The position numbers were made by a program, and so were the translations under genes. Below are positions 26,732 through 34,755 of a stretch of DNA of 64,000 nt, piece after piece (the first letter of the stretch is position 1; the number at the start of each line of letters is the position of its first letter). The notes beneath the pieces were generated by a model. It ran no database searches. It saw only the letters and a program-made list of their open reading frames with translations, and had not been told where the DNA came from. The stretch is from Maricaulis maris (GTDB taxonomy: Bacteria > Pseudomonadota > Alphaproteobacteria > Caulobacterales > Maricaulaceae). The stretch lies in assembly GCF_036322705.1 (NCBI RefSeq), contig NZ_AP027270.1, positions 186,001-250,000 on the forward strand, read 5' to 3'.

Positions 26732-26787
26732 TATTGCGCGAAGGGTGCCGGGGTTCGGGCTTCGGTAGCGATATCATGCGGTGGACA

Positions 26788-26842
26788 AGGGTGCGCGCAT
26801 CGTGTTGCGGTGCACCCTGAGGCGGGGCGATTCTGGCCGCCT
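26788..26842 (+). promoter_or_regulatory. Structured 5' leader of serA (two hairpins)
   Basis: AGGGTGC (26788-26794) pairs with GCACCCT (26812-26818), with an inner CGCA/TGCG helix. AGGCGG (26820-26825) pairs with CCGCCT (26837-26842). The second hairpin ends 10 bases before the GAGG ribosome binding site. No U-tract follows. The position before serA suggests a regulatory leader, but it does not clearly match a known riboswitch. Confidence 0.35.
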
Positions 26843-26865
26843 CCATACACCGAGGAAATGTCGCG

Positions 26866-28071
26866 ATGTCCGACCCCGTCGTCCTGTTCGAAAATGTCCA
26901 TCCGGTCGCTGATGCGGCGTTCCAGGCCGATGGTTACACCATTGAGCGCCACGTCGCCGCGCTCGACATCGACGCCCTGCATGCCGCGCTTGGGCCGGCT
27001 GTGCTCGCGGGGATCCGGTCGCGCACCAAGATGAACCGGGCGGCCTTCGATGCCGCCCCCAATCTTCTGGCGCTCGGCTGTTTCTGCATCGGCACCAACC
27101 AGGTCGACCTCGACGTCGCGGCAACCCGCGGCATTCCTGTGTTCAACGGCCCGTTCGGCAATACCCGCTCGGTCGCCGAGCTGACCCTCGCCTCCGTGAT
27201 CATGCTGATGCGCGGGATCCCGATGCGCGCCTCGGCGGCGCAGCGTGGCGAGTGGCAGAAATCCGCCACCAATTCCCATGAAGTCCGGGCCAAGAAGCTG
27301 GGCATTGTCGGCTACGGCAATATCGGCTCGCAGCTCTCCGTGCTCGCCAGTGCCCTGGGCATGCACGTCTATTTCTACGATACAGAGACCAAGCTGGCGC
27401 ACGGCAATGCGCGCTCTTGTGCGACCCTCGACGAGTTGCTGGCGATCTGTGATGTGGTCACGCTGCACGTGCCCTCCACCGAACAGACCCGCAATATCAT
27501 GAGCCGGGACGCGATCTCGAAGATGAAAAAGGGCGCCATCCTGATCAACCAGGCGCGTGGCGATCTGGTCGATATCGACGCCCTGGCCGATGCGCTGGAG
27601 AGCGGTCACCTGATCGGCGCCGCAGTCGACGTCTTCCCCAAGGAGCCGGCTTCCAAGGACGAGGCCTTCGTCTCGCCGCTGCAGAAATTCCAGAACATCA
27701 TCCTGACGCCGCATATCGGCGGCTCGACGCTGGAGGCCCAACAGGCGATCGGCGAGGACGTGTCCGGCAAGCTGGCGCGCTATGTCTCGCTCGGCGCGAC
27801 CAAGGGCGCGGTCAATGTTCCCGAGATCGAGCCGGGCCGCATCAAGCCGGGCCGGACACGCCTGTTGAGCTTCCACTCGAACGCGCCGGGCTTCCTGTCA
27901 CGTCTCAATGATGCGGTCAGCGCCGCCGGGGCCAATATCGCGGCCCAGCAGCTCGAGACCCGTGGCGAGCTGGGCTATGTCGCCGCCGATCTCGAGGGCG
28001 ATCTGCCGGCCGGCTTCATCGATCATGTCCGGGCGCTGGACGGCTCGATCCGGGCGCGGCTGGTGCGCTGA
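26866..28071 (+). CDS. serA: D-3-phosphoglycerate dehydrogenase
   Basis: A 401-residue enzyme of the short E. coli type: an N-terminal substrate domain, the NAD-binding fold with KKLGIVGYGNIGSQLSVLAS, INQARGDLVDIDAL, and the catalytic His in LTPHIGGSTLEAQ. A C-terminal ACT domain (RLLSFHSNAPGFLSRLNDAV onward) is the serine-feedback site. It makes 3-phosphohydroxypyruvate, the first step of serine synthesis. A serB-like phosphatase lies 0.8 kb away on the other strand; serC is not in the window. The 3' end overlaps the DUF4386 gene by 49 bases. Confidence 0.95.
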   Translation: MSDPVVLFENVHPVADAAFQADGYTIERHVAALDIDALHAALGPAVLAGIRSRTKMNRAAFDAAPNLLALGCFCIGTNQVDLDVAATRGIPVFNGPFGNTRSVAELTLASVIMLMRGIPMRASAAQRGEWQKSATNSHEVRAKKLGIVGYGNIGSQLSVLASALGMHVYFYDTETKLAHGNARSCATLDELLAICDVVTLHVPSTEQTRNIMSRDAISKMKKGAILINQARGDLVDIDALADALESGHLIGAAVDVFPKEPASKDEAFVSPLQKFQNIILTPHIGGSTLEAQQAIGEDVSGKLARYVSLGATKGAVNVPEIEPGRIKPGRTRLLSFHSNAPGFLSRLNDAVSAAGANIAAQQLETRGELGYVAADLEGDLPAGFIDHVRALDGSIRARLVR

Positions 28072-28787
28072 CGGTCCATCACCGCGTCCCAGCGTGAGCG
28101 GTTGAGGCCGACCGCGAGCAGCCAGCCGGTGAAGACGAATTCGGGCAGGGCGGCCGGCAGGAGGAGCAGGCCCCCGATCGCGCCAGACTCCGGCAGGCCG
28201 AAATGGATGATGCCGAGGGAGATATAGCTGAGGCCTGACAGGCCCATCAGCCAGCCGAGGAATGCGGGGAAATAGTCGGCCCGGGCCAGCAGTATGCCGA
28301 GACAGGCGCAATGCAGGCCGAACAGCATCAGGCCGAGAATATAGCCTTCATTGTGGAGACCCAGAAAGACGAGCGATGCCGCGTCCGCCATCGCGGGATC
28401 GAGCTGGGCGGCGATGGGGCCGTCGCCGAGCAGGACCAGCGGCGTCATCATGTTCAGCAGGTTGACGCACAATACTGCGGTCATCGTGATCCGGACCGCC
28501 ATCGCGAACAGGGCGAGGCCCCGGCCGGCCGGGGCCAGCAAACGGTAGAACATCACGGCCAGCACGATATCCAGCGCAAAGACAGTCAGGTCGGCCAGAA
28601 TGCCGGCCCGCAGCAGGAGCGGGTCCAGACGGATCTGGTCGGCCGTGGCCCCGGCATCGCTCCAGTCGATGATCTGGCCCCGAACGCCCATCTGGGCGAA
28701 AATCCCCAGTCCGATGATTGCGAGATAGGCGAGGCCGGACAGGCGGGCAAAGGTCCGCGGGTTGCGGATCAGGGGGTGGTCGGTCAT
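28023..28787 (-). CDS. DUF4386 multi-pass membrane protein
   Basis: A 254-residue protein with about six hydrophobic segments. The family pattern is clear: RLSGLAYLAIIGLGIFAQMGVRG, DQIRLDPLLLRAGILADL, and a central FLGLHNEGYILGLMLFGLHC. DUF4386 proteins are inner-membrane proteins of unknown function. The ATG at 28787 starts MTDHPLIRNPRTFA; an upstream in-frame ATG at 28835 would add 16 residues. The gene stands alone and converges on serA. Confidence 0.82.
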   Translation of the reverse strand: MTDHPLIRNPRTFARLSGLAYLAIIGLGIFAQMGVRGQIIDWSDAGATADQIRLDPLLLRAGILADLTVFALDIVLAVMFYRLLAPAGRGLALFAMAVRITMTAVLCVNLLNMMTPLVLLGDGPIAAQLDPAMADAASLVFLGLHNEGYILGLMLFGLHCACLGILLARADYFPAFLGWLMGLSGLSYISLGIIHFGLPESGAIGGLLLLPAALPEFVFTGWLLAVGLNRSRWDAVMDRQRTSRARIEPSSART

Positions 28788-28898
28788 GGCAGGCTCCGGG
28801 TGGTGTTGGCGATGAACACCGTTTGGAGCGATCATCGCCCCCTGGTCTCGCCGATTTCCAAATCGGCCTGTTTTAGGGGGCTCCCGAGCCGCCGGCGG

Positions 28899-29573
28899 TC
28901 AGACGCCGAGCGCCTTGGCGAGGTCATCGACCGACCGCACATAGCGCGCCCCCGACCATTCGCAGGCCGCGATCACGACGTCCCGCTTGGCGATCAGCCC
29001 GAAGCCGATAAAGCGGTCGGCGGCGCCGGCCTCATAGGCTTCAAAATCGGTCATGCCGTCGCCGACCATGATGGTCTCGTCAGCGCGTTTGGAAATCGTG
29101 TTGAGGATCTCGGCCTTGCCCCCATTGCGCGACAGCGGATAGCCGGTATCCAGCCCGCTGACCCGGTCGGCGTCCCAGACGAACCGATTGGCATGGATGT
29201 CGCCATGGCCAAAGCCGAGATCACCGAGGACCGGTTCGAGCAGGTCGGCAAACCCCCCGGAGACAGCATGCAGGCTGTCCCCCCGCTCACGCAGCCGGCG
29301 CAGCAGCGGCGCCATGCCGGGGGTCAGGCGGTGGCGCAATTGTTCTGCCACGGAGGCGACACCGTCACGGTCGAGTGCAGCGAGTTGAAGCCGGGCCTCG
29401 AGGCTGTCCCGCAGGGCCATGCTGCCCGACATGCCGGCCCGTGTAATCTCGTGCAGCCGGCCCTTCGCCGCAGCCTTGTCCTCCCGCGTGGCGAGGGCGG
29501 CTTCGATGGCCGTGTCCAGGGACTCGACCCGCAGGAGGGTGGAGTCCACATCAAAGGCAATCAGGCGCGCCAC
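28899..29573 (-). CDS. serB: HAD-superfamily phosphoserine-phosphatase-like protein
   Basis: A 224-residue HAD hydrolase. Motif I is FDVDSTLLR (nucleophile Asp8, acid Asp10), motif II is the Ser in HAVSGGF, motif III is the Lys in NGGKAEIL, and motif IV is VGDGMTDFEA. Cap and spacing match eukaryote-type and short bacterial SerB proteins that dephosphorylate phosphoserine. Closeness to serA supports a serine-synthesis role, but related HAD enzymes act on other phosphates, so the symbol is tentative. Confidence 0.8.
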   Translation of the reverse strand: MARLIAFDVDSTLLRVESLDTAIEAALATREDKAAAKGRLHEITRAGMSGSMALRDSLEARLQLAALDRDGVASVAEQLRHRLTPGMAPLLRRLRERGDSLHAVSGGFADLLEPVLGDLGFGHGDIHANRFVWDADRVSGLDTGYPLSRNGGKAEILNTISKRADETIMVGDGMTDFEAYEAGAADRFIGFGLIAKRDVVIAACEWSGARYVRSVDDLAKALGV

Positions 29574-29650
29574 GCTTCTTTCCCGGTCCGCTTCAACCCG
29601 ACTCTAGCTATCTGCCGTCACGCTGTCAGCGTCTTTGCACGGGCCGTGGT

Positions 29651-30304
29651 TCAGGCGTCGACCCCGAGGCCGATCGGGCAGACCACGCCGGTGCCGCCAA
29701 TACCGCAATAGCCGGACGGATTCTTGGCCAGATACTGCTGATGGTAGTCTTCGGCGTAGTAGAAGGGCCCGGCCGCCGCGATCTCGGTGGTGATATGCCC
29801 AAGCCCGGCGCGGCTGAGCTCGGCCTGGTAGCGCTCCGCCGACTGCCGTGCGAGGCCAAGCTGGGCTTCGCTGGTGGTGTAAAGGGCGGAGCGATATTGC
29901 GTCCCGCGATCATTGCCCTGGCGCATGCCCTGGGTCGGATCGTGGCCTTCCCAGAAGACCTTCAAGACGTCTTCCGGCAGGATCTCCACCGGGTCGAAGA
30001 CAACCCGCACCAGCTCGGTATGGCCGGTTGCACCGGTGCAGGTCTCTTCATAGGTCGGGTTGGGAGTGGAGCCGCCGCCATAGCCGACCGCCGTATGCCA
30101 GATGCCCGTGGTCTCCCAGAACAGCCGCTCGGCGCCCCAGAAGCAGCCCATGCCGACGAAGATTTCCATCATGCCGTCGGGCACTTCGATACGGATATCG
30201 CGACCGGTGATGAAGTGTGACGGGGCTGTCGGGATCGCCATCTGGCGTCCCGGCAGGGCCTGGTCGGCGGGGATGATTTCAGATTTCCAGACCGGATCTG
30301 ACAT
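29651..30304 (-). CDS. msrA: Peptide methionine sulfoxide reductase A
   Basis: A 217-residue enzyme with the catalytic motif GMGCFWGAE (Cys54), [20 protein letters not shown] and the [23 protein letters not shown] region, plus C-terminal Cys in [10 protein letters not shown] and VVCPIG that can resolve the disulphide. It reduces methionine-S-sulfoxide in damaged proteins. The start MSDPVWKSE at 30304 is set by GGAG 6 bases upstream; the long upstream open frame crosses the tRNA and is not coding. Confidence 0.95.
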   Translation of the reverse strand: MSDPVWKSEIIPADQALPGRQMAIPTAPSHFITGRDIRIEVPDGMMEIFVGMGCFWGAERLFWETTGIWHTAVGYGGGSTPNPTYEETCTGATGHTELVRVVFDPVEILPEDVLKVFWEGHDPTQGMRQGNDRGTQYRSALYTTSEAQLGLARQSAERYQAELSRAGLGHITTEIAAAGPFYYAEDYHQQYLAKNPSGYCGIGGTGVVCPIGLGVDA

Positions 30305-30498
30305 GGGGGGCTCCAAAGCCTTGGCACGGACGCTGAAGATAAGCGTCCTGACGGCGAAAACCAGAGCCTGCGCCTGCATTCGCTGCCGATCCGTCCCGCC
30401 CTTGTCCATCAGGCAGCGCGCGCGGTCCCGCCAAGCTGCAAAAGCTGAGCGACGCGCCTTGTCTGATACGCCGGTATGAGTATAGTCCGCGCCTTCGT

Positions 30499-30588
30499 GG
30501 TGAGGTGGCCGAGTGGTCGAAGGCGCACGCCTGGAAAGTGTGTAGGCGGGGAACCGTCTCGTGGGTTCGAATCCCACCCTCACCGCCA
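30499..30588 (+). tRNA. tRNA-Ser (GGA)
   Basis: The 90-base gene folds as a tRNA with a long variable arm. Acceptor GGTGAGG pairs with CCTCACC, the anticodon loop CTGGAAA gives GGA, GGTTCGAATCC forms the T arm, and CCA is encoded at 30586-30588. It reads UCC/UCU serine codons. Its 3' end is the left boundary of accessory island 1. Confidence 0.97.
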
Positions 30589-30669
30589 CTTATCTTCTTG
30601 AAATAATTAGATAAAAAGGCGCCGCGGAATTCCCGGGGCGTTTCCGCGCCTTCGCGGACTTTTCCCTGT
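30581..30669 (+). repeat. Left att-like repeat: tRNA-Ser 3' end and flank
   Basis: From CACCGCCACT (the last 8 bases of the tRNA plus CT) about 89 bases are repeated imperfectly at 48179. The best-kept blocks are ATAATTAGATAAAA (30604-30617) and GCCTTCGCGGA (30648-30658). Roughly three quarters of positions match. This is the layout left by integration at a tRNA 3' end. Confidence 0.55.
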
Positions 30670-30940
30670 GCTCAGACCGTGACGTATCGGCGCTGAGGCC
30701 GCAATCTGGCGCGCCGGTCTCAGTTCGGGATTTCGGGCAGATCGGGTAGGTCGGTTTCCCTGTATCTCCCAAAACGCAGGGAATTTGGCTCGAAATCGGC
30801 CTCAATGCCGACTTCGAACCGGATTTAATCGCGTCAATTCAGTGGGTTGGGTCGGAATTCCCTGGCGCAAATAACAGGGAATTTGCGTTCCCAGTTATGC
30901 ATAAAAACAGGGAAGTTTATTGGGCCGAACAGGGAATTTT
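30661..30940. repeat. Cluster of CAGGGAA repeats in both orientations
   Basis: CAGGGAA(T/G)TT occurs at 30777, 30875, 30908 and 30930, and its reverse complement (TTCCCTG) at 30662, 30756 and 30858. These seven copies lie within 280 bases between the tRNA and the end of the serine recombinase gene. Such a cluster may be the recombinase attachment or accessory binding region. Confidence 0.6.
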
Positions 30941-32650
30941 CCGACCGGAAAACCCCAGCACCCGCGCCTGTGCATCGCAGTCGAGTGGAATGGGGTGGGT
31001 GAGAAGGTGCTGCAAGGTCAGTTCGGGCGGCTGGCGCCCGTCCAGGATCGCCGAGGTAATGTCGGGCGACAGGAAGGCCAGGCGGATGCGCTGTCGGATG
31101 GGACTGTCGGTCCAGCCATAGCGCCGGCCGATGGCGGCCAGGGAGACGCCGCGCCGGGCTTCGGCAAGCCATTGGTGAGCCTTCGCGATGGCATTGATCA
31201 GGGTCTGATCCGGGGCCCGCTCGAACTGGCCTGTGATGATCTTGATCTCAACGCCGCGTCGGCGCAGCTCAAACGCGGTCTCGATGGCGAGCTGATCCTC
31301 GGCGAGTGCGCTCGGGTCGATGACCAGTGCTTCCGCCAACCTCACACGATCGAGATTGATATGAAGCCGGTTCGGGGACACGCGGACCGTCTGGGTTACA
31401 ACGCGCAGGGTCTCCCCGTCGCGCGCCTCCAGCCGGGCTCTTACCCGACCGAGCGCGTCCTGCGCCCTGTAAATCGCGATGGGATCGGGTTCGCAGAAGA
31501 GCTGTTCACCGGCCTCATCGAGGTGACTGACGATCGCACCACAAACGGCCCGCTCCAGTTTGAGGGCCGGCAGGCGCCAACCGGAGGGATCGTCGACCGC
31601 CCCTTTCATCAGCCGCCGGGAGACATAGTAGCGGATGCGCTTGTGACCGCCCTCTGTCCTGCGCCGCGAATGACTGGGTGTCAGCCGGTCGCCGGTCTCG
31701 TCAAAGAGCTTTACGGCGAGCGGCGATTTCTGGTCGGGTTGCTTGAGCGTCTTGGTGGCGGGATCACGCACACGCGGCCGGGCGGCATGGGCCTGGAGCT
31801 TGTCCTGTACGCGGGCCCATAGGTCTTCGGAGATAATGGCCTCGTGTTGGCCGTCATAGATCTCCAGCTTGTGGCGGATGCGACCGGCATAGATCGGGTT
31901 GGTCAGGATATAGTGGATCGCGCCATGTGAGAGGACGGCTCCGCCATACTGTTTACCCGAGGCGAAGGTGCGATGCTTGGAACGGATGCCTTGAGCCTCT
32001 GCCTTCGACGCCACGGTCGATAGGCATTCATGTTCATCATAGAGCGCGAACAGGGTGCGCACATTGTCGGCCTCACCGGCGTTGACGATCAGGCCTCGGG
32101 CATTGGGGTTCGGATCGACGTCATGGCCCGTGGGCACCATGCCGCCCATCCACATGCCCTTCTTCTTGGAGGCGGCGATCTTGTCGCGGATGCGCTCAGA
32201 TGTGACCTCCCGCTCAAACTGGGCAAAGGAGAGAAGCACGTTCAGTGTCAGCCGGCCCATCGAGGTTGAGGTGTTGAAGGCCTGGGTGACCGAGACGAAG
32301 GAACAATCGGCCGCGTCAAGCCGATCAATCAATCGGGAAAAGTCCGCCAGCGAGCGTGTCAGCCGGTCGATCTTGTAAACGACGATCATGTCGACCCGTC
32401 CGCCATCGATATCGGCCATGAGGCGCCGGATCGCGGGGCGTTCCAGCGTGCCGCCGGAGATGCCGCCATCATCGTATCGCTCGGGTAGGAGCTTCCAGCC
32501 TTCGGCCTTCTGACTGGCGATATAGGCCGCGCACGCCTCGAACTGGGAGTCGAGCGAGTTGAACTCCTGATCCAGCCCTTCCTCTGAAGACTTACGTGTG
32601 TAGATCGCGCAGCGGATGGTGCGGCGGGCGTTTCCCGGGGCGCGGTCCAT
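30917..32650 (-). CDS. Large serine recombinase (resolvase/invertase fold)
   Basis: A 577-residue recombinase. The catalytic domain has AIYTRKSSEEGLDQEFNSL (nucleophile near Ser21) and DMIVVYKIDRLTRSLADF, followed by the SFAQFEREVTSERIRDKIAASK helix. A Recombinase domain (VLSHGAIHYILTNPIYAGRI) and a zinc-ribbon-like/C-terminal region follow. It should integrate or excise the surrounding element. The ATG at 32650 shares its A with the DUF2924 stop (TGATG), which is preferred over an ATG at 32701. DUF3489, DUF2924 and this gene form one coupled operon. Confidence 0.9.
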   Translation of the reverse strand: MDRAPGNARRTIRCAIYTRKSSEEGLDQEFNSLDSQFEACAAYIASQKAEGWKLLPERYDDGGISGGTLERPAIRRLMADIDGGRVDMIVVYKIDRLTRSLADFSRLIDRLDAADCSFVSVTQAFNTSTSMGRLTLNVLLSFAQFEREVTSERIRDKIAASKKKGMWMGGMVPTGHDVDPNPNARGLIVNAGEADNVRTLFALYDEHECLSTVASKAEAQGIRSKHRTFASGKQYGGAVLSHGAIHYILTNPIYAGRIRHKLEIYDGQHEAIISEDLWARVQDKLQAHAARPRVRDPATKTLKQPDQKSPLAVKLFDETGDRLTPSHSRRRTEGGHKRIRYYVSRRLMKGAVDDPSGWRLPALKLERAVCGAIVSHLDEAGEQLFCEPDPIAIYRAQDALGRVRARLEARDGETLRVVTQTVRVSPNRLHINLDRVRLAEALVIDPSALAEDQLAIETAFELRRRGVEIKIITGQFERAPDQTLINAIAKAHQWLAEARRGVSLAAIGRRYGWTDSPIRQRIRLAFLSPDITSAILDGRQPPELTLQHLLTHPIPLDCDAQARVLGFSGRKIPCSAQ

Positions 32651-33087
32651 CACGCCGCCTTCTTGCGCGAGACGAGGCCAAAGAAGCGTGGGCCGGACCA
32701 ATGCGTGCCCGTGATCGCCTTGGCGATGGCGGACAGCGAGGAGAATGTCTCCTCGCGGTAGCGATAGCCCTCCTCAACGACATCGACGCGGTGCGTGATC
32801 CCATTCCAGGTGCGCATCAGCTGCGCGCCGGGTTTGAGCTTTGGGGCGCCGGGCTTGGGCGTTTCGCCGGCTGCAAGTCCGAGCAGGCGCTTTTCCAGAC
32901 GCGGGCCGAGCCCGCCCCTGGCCTCGACCTGAAGGTCGTATGCCAGAAGACGGGCCAGAAACGCCTGGCTCGATCCACGTGGTGGCTTGCTGGCAAACCT
33001 GGCCTGCCAGATCGCCACCAGCTCATCGCGTGGTCGTTCGACCAGCGCTTCGAGATCAATCCCGACCGAGCGTTTGCGCCGCGCCAT
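32650..33087 (-). CDS. DUF2924 domain protein linked to the recombinase
   Basis: A 145-residue basic protein with the DUF2924 features: DELVAIWQARFASKPPRGSS, FLARLLAYDLQVEARGG, then PGAQLMRTWNGITHRVDVVEEG and FSSLSAIAKAITGTHWSGPRF. DUF2924 proteins are nearly always encoded next to large serine recombinases in alphaproteobacterial mobile elements, so a role as a recombination partner or directionality factor is possible but unproven. Start and stop overlap its neighbours by single bases, indicating translational coupling. Confidence 0.85.
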   Translation of the reverse strand: MARRKRSVGIDLEALVERPRDELVAIWQARFASKPPRGSSQAFLARLLAYDLQVEARGGLGPRLEKRLLGLAAGETPKPGAPKLKPGAQLMRTWNGITHRVDVVEEGYRYREETFSSLSAIAKAITGTHWSGPRFFGLVSRKKAA

Positions 33088-33584
33088 CAGGCCGCCTCGA
33101 CGAGTTTGTAACGCGAGGACCGGTTGCCTTCGAGGGGAGGAAGCTTGTCGATCATGTATCCTGCCTTCTTGAGCCCCGTCAGGGCGGCCCGCGTGGTGTG
33201 GGGCAGCCAGTCCAGCGTCTCTGCCAGATCAGGCACGGTGACGCCGGTCTCGGCGGTTAGGAGCGCGATCAGGCGGGCCTTCTTGGTCGGCGGGCCGTCG
33301 GACTTTGCTTCAGAAGGCTCGGGCGCCGGCGCGGAGGCGGGTTGGCTCTTAACTGTCTTGGCGGTCTTCGCCGGAGTTTCAGAAAGGGCAGCCTGCCCTA
33401 TTTCGGTGATGGCGATGGCCTTCCCAGTCCGCGTGAGAAACCCGCGGTTGGCGAGGTGATCGATATGGGCTTCCAGTGCCGCGCCCGAGGCCGGCAGACT
33501 GGACAGCTGATCGACCGGCGCGGGACCGTCCTGAGTGCTGAGGGCGTTCAGGATCGCGAGGTGGGTGGGAGTGAGCTTGGACAT
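33087..33584 (-). CDS. DUF3489 domain protein linked to the recombinase
   Basis: A 165-residue protein. The N-terminal winged-helix-like part (THLAILNALSTQDG) and the C-terminal DUF3489 domain (KARLIALLTAETGVTVPDLAE, then DWLPHTTRAALTGLKKAGY) both look like DNA-binding helix-turn-helix modules, separated by an Ala/Pro-rich linker. It is the first gene of the recombinase operon, with AGGAGA upstream of the ATG at 33584. It may regulate or assist recombination. Confidence 0.82.
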   Translation of the reverse strand: MSKLTPTHLAILNALSTQDGPAPVDQLSSLPASGAALEAHIDHLANRGFLTRTGKAIAITEIGQAALSETPAKTAKTVKSQPASAPAPEPSEAKSDGPPTKKARLIALLTAETGVTVPDLAETLDWLPHTTRAALTGLKKAGYMIDKLPPLEGNRSSRYKLVEAA

Positions 33585-33721
33585 GTGTGTCTCCTGTGGT
33601 GCCTTCGCGGGATGCGAGGGGGTTGCACTGAGACGAGCCCGGGTCCTTGAAGCGGAGCCGTCCGGGCGTGGTGAGCATGCATGCTCGGGTCGGGCAGGAA
33701 GTCCAGTCGCCAGATACACGC

Positions 33722-33751
33722 CGGCCCGCCTTGAGGAACAAAGGCGGGCCG
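33722..33751. other. Perfect inverted repeat between DUF5681 and DUF3489 genes
   Basis: CGGCCCGCCTT (33722-33732) and AAGGCGGGCCG (33741-33751) form an 11-bp perfect stem with an 8-base loop. No T-tract follows on the minus strand, so it is either a weak terminator of the DUF5681 transcript or a protein-binding palindrome. Confidence 0.5.
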
Positions 33752-33795
33752 TGGCGGTGTAACTATACTGTGCTGTCGCCAATCGGCGTTGCGAC

Positions 33796-34287
33796 CTAGC
33801 TGTCGCCGTCTGCCTCCTCAACATCGTCGGGCAGATATCCATCCCATGTCTCGATCATGGTCGGCGCTCCATTCTTGCCGTAGTCGATGCGCTGCCCAGG
33901 CTTTTTATAGCACTCTTCTTCTGGGATTTTCGCGTGAACGAGGTGAACGACGAGTTCGTTCGAATTCGCCTTCTCTCTGGCAAGGCGGCGTAATTTCTCG
34001 GTGTGCTGGGCCTTGAGCTGATGAACCTTTTCAAAGGCCTTTGCGTCGCCCTTGAGTGCCTTCTCCATCAGCCGTCGAGCCACAAGTTCTTCCCCGCTCA
34101 TCATCACGGTCTTGCCATCGATCCGGACCGGGCGCTTCTCCGCGAGAAGGTCAGACATGTGAGCGGCGACGTCCTTGGGCTGCTTTTTCGGCCGGCCACG
34201 CGGATTGCCGCTCTGGCCTTTCTTGAACTGCGTGGCCTTGGGTGGTTTGCCGTATCCCACCTCGTATTCAGACTGGTCCCGGCTCAT
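33796..34287 (-). CDS. DUF5681 domain protein
   Basis: A 163-residue basic protein opening with YEVGYGKPPKATQFKKGQSG then NPRGRPKK, the DUF5681 signature common in alphaproteobacterial prophages and integrative elements, and continuing as a charged helical protein. Function unknown; DNA or packaging association is often supposed. Its ATG overlaps the stop of the truncated methyltransferase by 4 bases (ATGA), so it was once the downstream gene of that operon. Confidence 0.82.
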   Translation of the reverse strand: MSRDQSEYEVGYGKPPKATQFKKGQSGNPRGRPKKQPKDVAAHMSDLLAEKRPVRIDGKTVMMSGEELVARRLMEKALKGDAKAFEKVHQLKAQHTEKLRRLAREKANSNELVVHLVHAKIPEEECYKKPGQRIDYGKNGAPTMIETWDGYLPDDVEEADGDS

Positions 34288-34562
34288 TCCTCATCCTCCC
34301 AGTCCAGACGAATTTCACGCACCAGCGAGAAACGCTCACCCGTCGCTTCCAGTCGAGCGTCCTCGCCGGAATTCGCCTGGAACCGCGACACGATCAAATC
34401 GCAATAGCGCGGATCCAGCTCGATCAGTCGCGCCGAACGGCTGCAGCCTTCCGCTGCCAGCAGCGTCGAACCCGATCCGCCAAACGGATCGAGCACGATC
34501 CCGTCCATCGCCGTTACATCCTTGATCGCATCCATCACCATGGCTGTCGGCTTCACGGTCGA
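34284..34562 (-). pseudogene. C-terminal fragment of a DNA N-methyltransferase
   Basis: Only the last ~91 codons are recognisable: TVKPTAMVMDAIKD, the AdoMet-binding motif I LDPFGGSGSTLLAAE, and IELDPRYCDLIVSRFQ, which is the end of an N6-adenine/N4-cytosine methyltransferase of the ParB-methylase type. The catalytic (D/N/S)PPY motif and everything before it are absent. The upstream frame (to 34934) has no methyltransferase character and runs antisense to the MocR gene. The break at about 34560 marks the junction with the catabolic module. Confidence 0.75.
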
Positions 34563-34755
34563 GATCAGTCCAGTCGTCAGGGTGACGATGATTTGTGACG
34601 CTGGTGATGGATAGGGCCGGGGACACGCACCGGCAAAGCCGGACCCTGTCCCGATCAGGCGCAAAGTCCTGCCCGCAGAAATTTGCCTTGGCAGGCCCTC
34701 GCCAGGCCTGTCAGGTTCGTCGGGTGAGATTCTTGGCTTCAGATTGCGGCAGGGT

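Noticed and set aside
26788-26866. Calling the serA leader a serC-type SAM riboswitch
   Set aside because: The stems do not cover the ribosome binding site and I could not match the conserved core; kept only as a structured leader.
30305-30589. Upstream extension of msrA through the tRNA region
   Set aside because: The frame crosses tRNA-Ser antisense and the MsrA family start with GGAG is at 30304.
30661-30940. Reading the CAGGGAA cluster as iterons of a replication origin
   Set aside because: Both orientations and irregular spacing, with no Rep or DnaA-box context; position beside the recombinase favours a recombination site.
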